Assembly (NCBI GenBank): GCA_964472175.1
Contig: CAYYJF010000076.1
Coordinates: 1-7,376, forward strand
Reading direction: 5' to 3'
Length of the DNA stretch: 7,376 nt
From: UBA8389 sp964472175
Lineage (GTDB): Bacteria; Bacteroidota; Bacteroidia; Bacteroidales; UBA1402
The notes beneath the pieces were generated by a model. That model was not told where the DNA came from, ran no database searches, and saw only the letters and a program-made list of their open reading frames with translations. A program made the translations under genes and the position numbers. Of this stretch, positions 5,797-7,376 are shown one piece after another (position 1 is the stretch's first letter; every line of letters begins with the position of its first letter).

Positions 5797-6009
5797 ATGC
5801 CAGGATTAAATCACAAAGGCCCAATGGGCAAAGGTCCTATGACAGGGAAAAAAATGGGTAAATGCACCCAATTTGGAACCAAGGGTATTGAGAAAAATGA
5901 GGAAACACCAACCGAACAACAAAGCATGGTTGGTAGAGGCGAAGGTCTGCGTAAAGGGTTTGCCCGAGGCCAACAAGGTCGTGGCATGGGCAGAAGATGT
6001 GCATTTTAA
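5797..6009 (+). CDS. Small Gly/Met/Lys-rich DUF5320-like protein
   Basis: This 70-residue basic protein has the pattern of DUF5320: an N-terminal MPGLNHKGPMGKGPMTG with GPM repeats (8-10 and 13-15), a Cys at 23, a hydrophilic middle, and a Gly/Arg-rich end GRGMGRRCAF (61-70) with Cys68. It has no membrane segment or signal peptide and is probably largely disordered. Proteins of this kind are found beside FeMo-cofactor-domain and DUF134 genes in anaerobic bacteria and archaea, but no function has been shown. Met and Cys residues make metal or cluster contact possible; this is an inference. It has the strongest ribosome-binding site in the window, suggesting a high copy number relative to its neighbours. 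It lies 14 bases after the first cofactor-domain gene and 27 before the peroxiredoxin. Confidence 0.75.
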   Translation: MPGLNHKGPMGKGPMTGKKMGKCTQFGTKGIEKNEETPTEQQSMVGRGEGLRKGFARGQQGRGMGRRCAF

Positions 6010-6036
6010 TTTGTAAAAATCTCAACATGTTAAATT

Positions 6037-6744
6037 ATGGAACAAACTGTTTTCACAATGCCTAGAATTGGCGAAAAAGCACCTGAATTTAAAGCGGTTA
6101 CAACGCAAGGTGAAATTAACTTTCCAGCCGATTACAGCGGAAGTTGGGTTATTCTGTTCAGTCATCCGGCCGATTTTACACCGGTTTGCACCTCAGAATT
6201 CATGACTTTTGCCACGATGGAAAAGCAATTCAATGAAGCAAATTGCAAATTGGTGGGTTTGTCTGTCGATGGCTTGTACAGCCACATTGCTTGGTTACGT
6301 ACAATCAAAGAAAAGATTGAATACAAAGGAATGAAAGAGGTGGAGGTCACTTTCCCATTAATCGAAGACATTACGATGGAAGTTGCTTCCAAATACGGAA
6401 TGATTCAACCGGGAGAAAGCAACACCAAAGCTGTCAGGGCCGTATTTGTGATTGACCCAAAAGGCATCATTCGTACCATCATTTACTATCCTTTAAGTTT
6501 GGGACGAAACTTTGATGAACTCTACCGGGTCATCATTGCATTACAAACTGCCGATGAATTCAGCGTTGCAACACCTGCCGACTGGCGTCCCGGTGACGAG
6601 GTTATTGTACCTACTGCAGGCTCCTGTGGCGTAGCCAAGGAACGCATGGAAAGCAATGCCGCTGACACCAAATGTTACGATTGGTTTTTTTGCACTAAAA
6701 AAATTGACAAAGAAACCATCCTAAAGCGGATCATTAAAAAATAA
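6037..6744 (+). CDS. Peroxiredoxin, Prx6 group with C-terminal cysteines
   Basis: This 235-residue cytoplasmic enzyme reduces hydrogen peroxide and organic hydroperoxides. The peroxidatic Cys51 lies in HPADFTPVC (43-51), which contains the conserved PxxxTxxC, and Arg134 in KAVRAVFVIDP completes the active site. The C-terminal extension has TPADWRPGDEVIVP (179-192) and the KCYDWFFC segment (212-219) with Cys213 and Cys219, as in archaeal-type thiol peroxidases of this length, where these cysteines form the disulphide relay; Cys197 is an extra cysteine. It therefore probably acts as a 2-Cys enzyme. An in-frame ATG at 6058 (MPRIGEKAPEF) is an alternative start seven residues shorter. Its place between two cofactor-domain genes suggests protection of an oxygen-sensitive cofactor. 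A hairpin at 6754-6786 follows. Confidence 0.92.
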   Translation: MEQTVFTMPRIGEKAPEFKAVTTQGEINFPADYSGSWVILFSHPADFTPVCTSEFMTFATMEKQFNEANCKLVGLSVDGLYSHIAWLRTIKEKIEYKGMKEVEVTFPLIEDITMEVASKYGMIQPGESNTKAVRAVFVIDPKGIIRTIIYYPLSLGRNFDELYRVIIALQTADEFSVATPADWRPGDEVIVPTAGSCGVAKERMESNAADTKCYDWFFCTKKIDKETILKRIIKK

Positions 6745-6753
6745 AAAAAACCG

Positions 6754-6786
6754 GCAAGTGTGTGAGGAATATCTTCACATACTTGC
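6754..6786. terminator. Stem-loop between peroxiredoxin and second cofactor-domain gene
   Basis: GCAAGTGTGTGA (6754-6765) pairs with TCACATACTTGC (6775-6786) over 12 positions, one a G-T wobble, with a nine-base loop. On the plus strand it is followed only by ATTTATC, so termination there would be partial at best. On the minus strand it is followed by GG and a long T-run, the form of a strong intrinsic terminator. It may therefore be a bidirectional or leaky terminator, or an mRNA-stabilising hairpin that sets different expression on its two sides. Confidence 0.65.
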
Positions 6787-6805
6787 ATTTATCAGACAGA
6801 AAAAA

Positions 6806-7174
6806 ATGACAAAAAAAATTGCCATTCCGATGGAAAACGGAAAATTGTGTTCGCATTTTGGGCATTGTGCCTATTTTGCAATCGCCACCATTGAAAACAA
6901 TCAATTGATTGAAATCACTGAAATGACACCCCCGAAACACGAACCTGGTGTATATCCGAGATGGATTGCCACCTTTGGGGTAACAGACGTCATCGCTGGT
7001 GGAATGGGACAAAAAGCCATTGACTTGTTCAACAAAGAAAACATCAATGCCTTTGTTGGAGCACCGATCAAAGATGCCACAAACATTGTTTTAGATTTTA
7101 TAAACGGAGCGCTTTCTTTAAATGCGAATTACTGCAATCACGATGACCAACCCAACCACACTTGCCAACACTGA
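6806..7174 (+). CDS. NifX/NifB-type FeMo-cofactor-binding-domain protein (second copy)
   Basis: This 122-residue protein is a second, distinct member of the dinitrogenase FeMo-cofactor biosynthesis domain family. It has KKIAIPMENGKLCSHFGHC (3-21), with Cys15 and Cys21, then TPPKHEPGVYPRW (41-53) and the AGGMGQKA segment (64-71). The C-terminus carries NYCNH and TCQH, with Cys110, His112, Cys120 and His122, which may form a metal site. It shares little with the first copy beyond the fold motifs, so it is not a recent duplicate. The frame extends upstream to a GTG at 6758 inside the hairpin; ATG 6806 was chosen because it follows the hairpin and fits the family. Its 3' end overlaps the next gene by 32 bases. 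No nif structural genes are in the window, so a role in nitrogen fixation should not be assumed. Confidence 0.85.
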   Translation: MTKKIAIPMENGKLCSHFGHCAYFAIATIENNQLIEITEMTPPKHEPGVYPRWIATFGVTDVIAGGMGQKAIDLFNKENINAFVGAPIKDATNIVLDFINGALSLNANYCNHDDQPNHTCQH

Positions 7175-7376
7175 AAACCAAAAATTCGAAGTCGATGCCC
7201 GATGCATGGATTGCCACTTCAATGCCTTCGATCGGTTATTGACTAAATATAAAGCAACGTATAATCAAAGACAAGAATTCTTTGGGTACTTTAATCTTGT
7301 CATGGCACGTGGTGCTTCGCGAACCATGGCACAGCTTTACAGTGAACTGAACAGGGAATTTTGTCGAATTACCGGC
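7143..7376 (+). CDS. DUF89/ARMT1-like protein, 5' part only
   Basis: Seventy-eight codons are visible before the window ends. After a variable N-terminus there is CMDCHFNAFDRLL (21-33), a CxxC pair typical of the N-terminus of the archaeal-type DUF89 subfamily, and NREFCRITG (70-78), which resembles the conserved segment that follows the first helices in that subfamily. DUF89 proteins are metal-dependent phosphatases proposed to remove damaged phosphometabolites; the catalytic Asp residues would lie beyond the window. The start ATG 7143 lies within the preceding gene, in another frame, giving a 32-base overlap that implies translational coupling. The call rests on short motifs, so it is only moderately sure. 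Confidence 0.55.
   Translation, partial: MTNPTTLANTENQKFEVDARCMDCHFNAFDRLLTKYKATYNQRQEFFGYFNLVMARGASRTMAQLYSELNREFCRITG

Noticed and set aside
6758..6805. GTG start giving a 138-residue second cofactor-domain protein
   Set aside because: The extra codons are the hairpin sequence itself, and the family begins at the MTKKIAIP segment.
4213..7376. Nitrogen-fixation (nif) gene cluster
   Set aside because: Only single-domain NifX-type proteins are present, with no nifH, D, K, E, N or full nifB; such domains are common in non-diazotrophs.
1..7376. CRISPR array, tRNA or rRNA gene
   Set aside because: No regularly spaced direct repeats and no recognisable tRNA or rRNA sequence were seen on either strand.

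Overview
The window looks like a chromosomal segment of a Bacteroidota bacterium, probably an anaerobe of the Marinilabiliales/Bacteroidales type. Three upstream regions carry the Bacteroidota -7 promoter element TAnnTTTG, most starts lack a Shine-Dalgarno sequence, and the proteins resemble families common in that phylum. This assignment is inferred; no rRNA or other marker gene is present.

Layout. (1) 61-1420: an IS3-family insertion sequence with imperfect terminal inverted repeats, orfA, a -1 programmed-frameshift signal and an orfB broken by an apparent one-base deletion, so this copy is probably inactive by itself. (2) 1497-4067, all on the minus strand: an AT-rich abiH-like abortive-infection gene with its own promoter, a small HIRAN-domain gene, and a WYL-domain HTH regulator that may be co-transcribed with the HIRAN gene. 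Together they look like a small defence or stress module. (3) 4068-4212: a divergent control region with two perfect palindromes, one inside each promoter. (4) 4213-7376, all on the plus strand and tightly packed: a DUF134 HTH regulator with a C-terminal zinc ribbon, a metallo-beta-lactamase-fold hydrolase (COG1237 type), a NifX/NifB-type iron-molybdenum-cofactor-binding-domain protein, a small Gly/Met-rich DUF5320-like protein, a thioredoxin-type peroxiredoxin of the Prx6 group, a second FeMo-cofactor-domain protein, and the 5' part of a DUF89/ARMT1-like gene that runs off the window.

The plus-strand cluster is the most interesting part. It holds no nitrogenase gene, yet it has two cofactor-carrier-type domains, a Cys/His-rich regulator, a predicted metal-dependent hydrolase, a peroxide reductase and a probable metal-dependent damage-control phosphatase. 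A reasonable inference is a regulated system for handling or repairing a metal or Fe-S cofactor, or a damaged metabolite, under oxidative stress. The sequence does not show the substrate. Several starts should be moved inward from the longest open frame: the HIRAN protein, DUF134, both FeMo-cofactor proteins.
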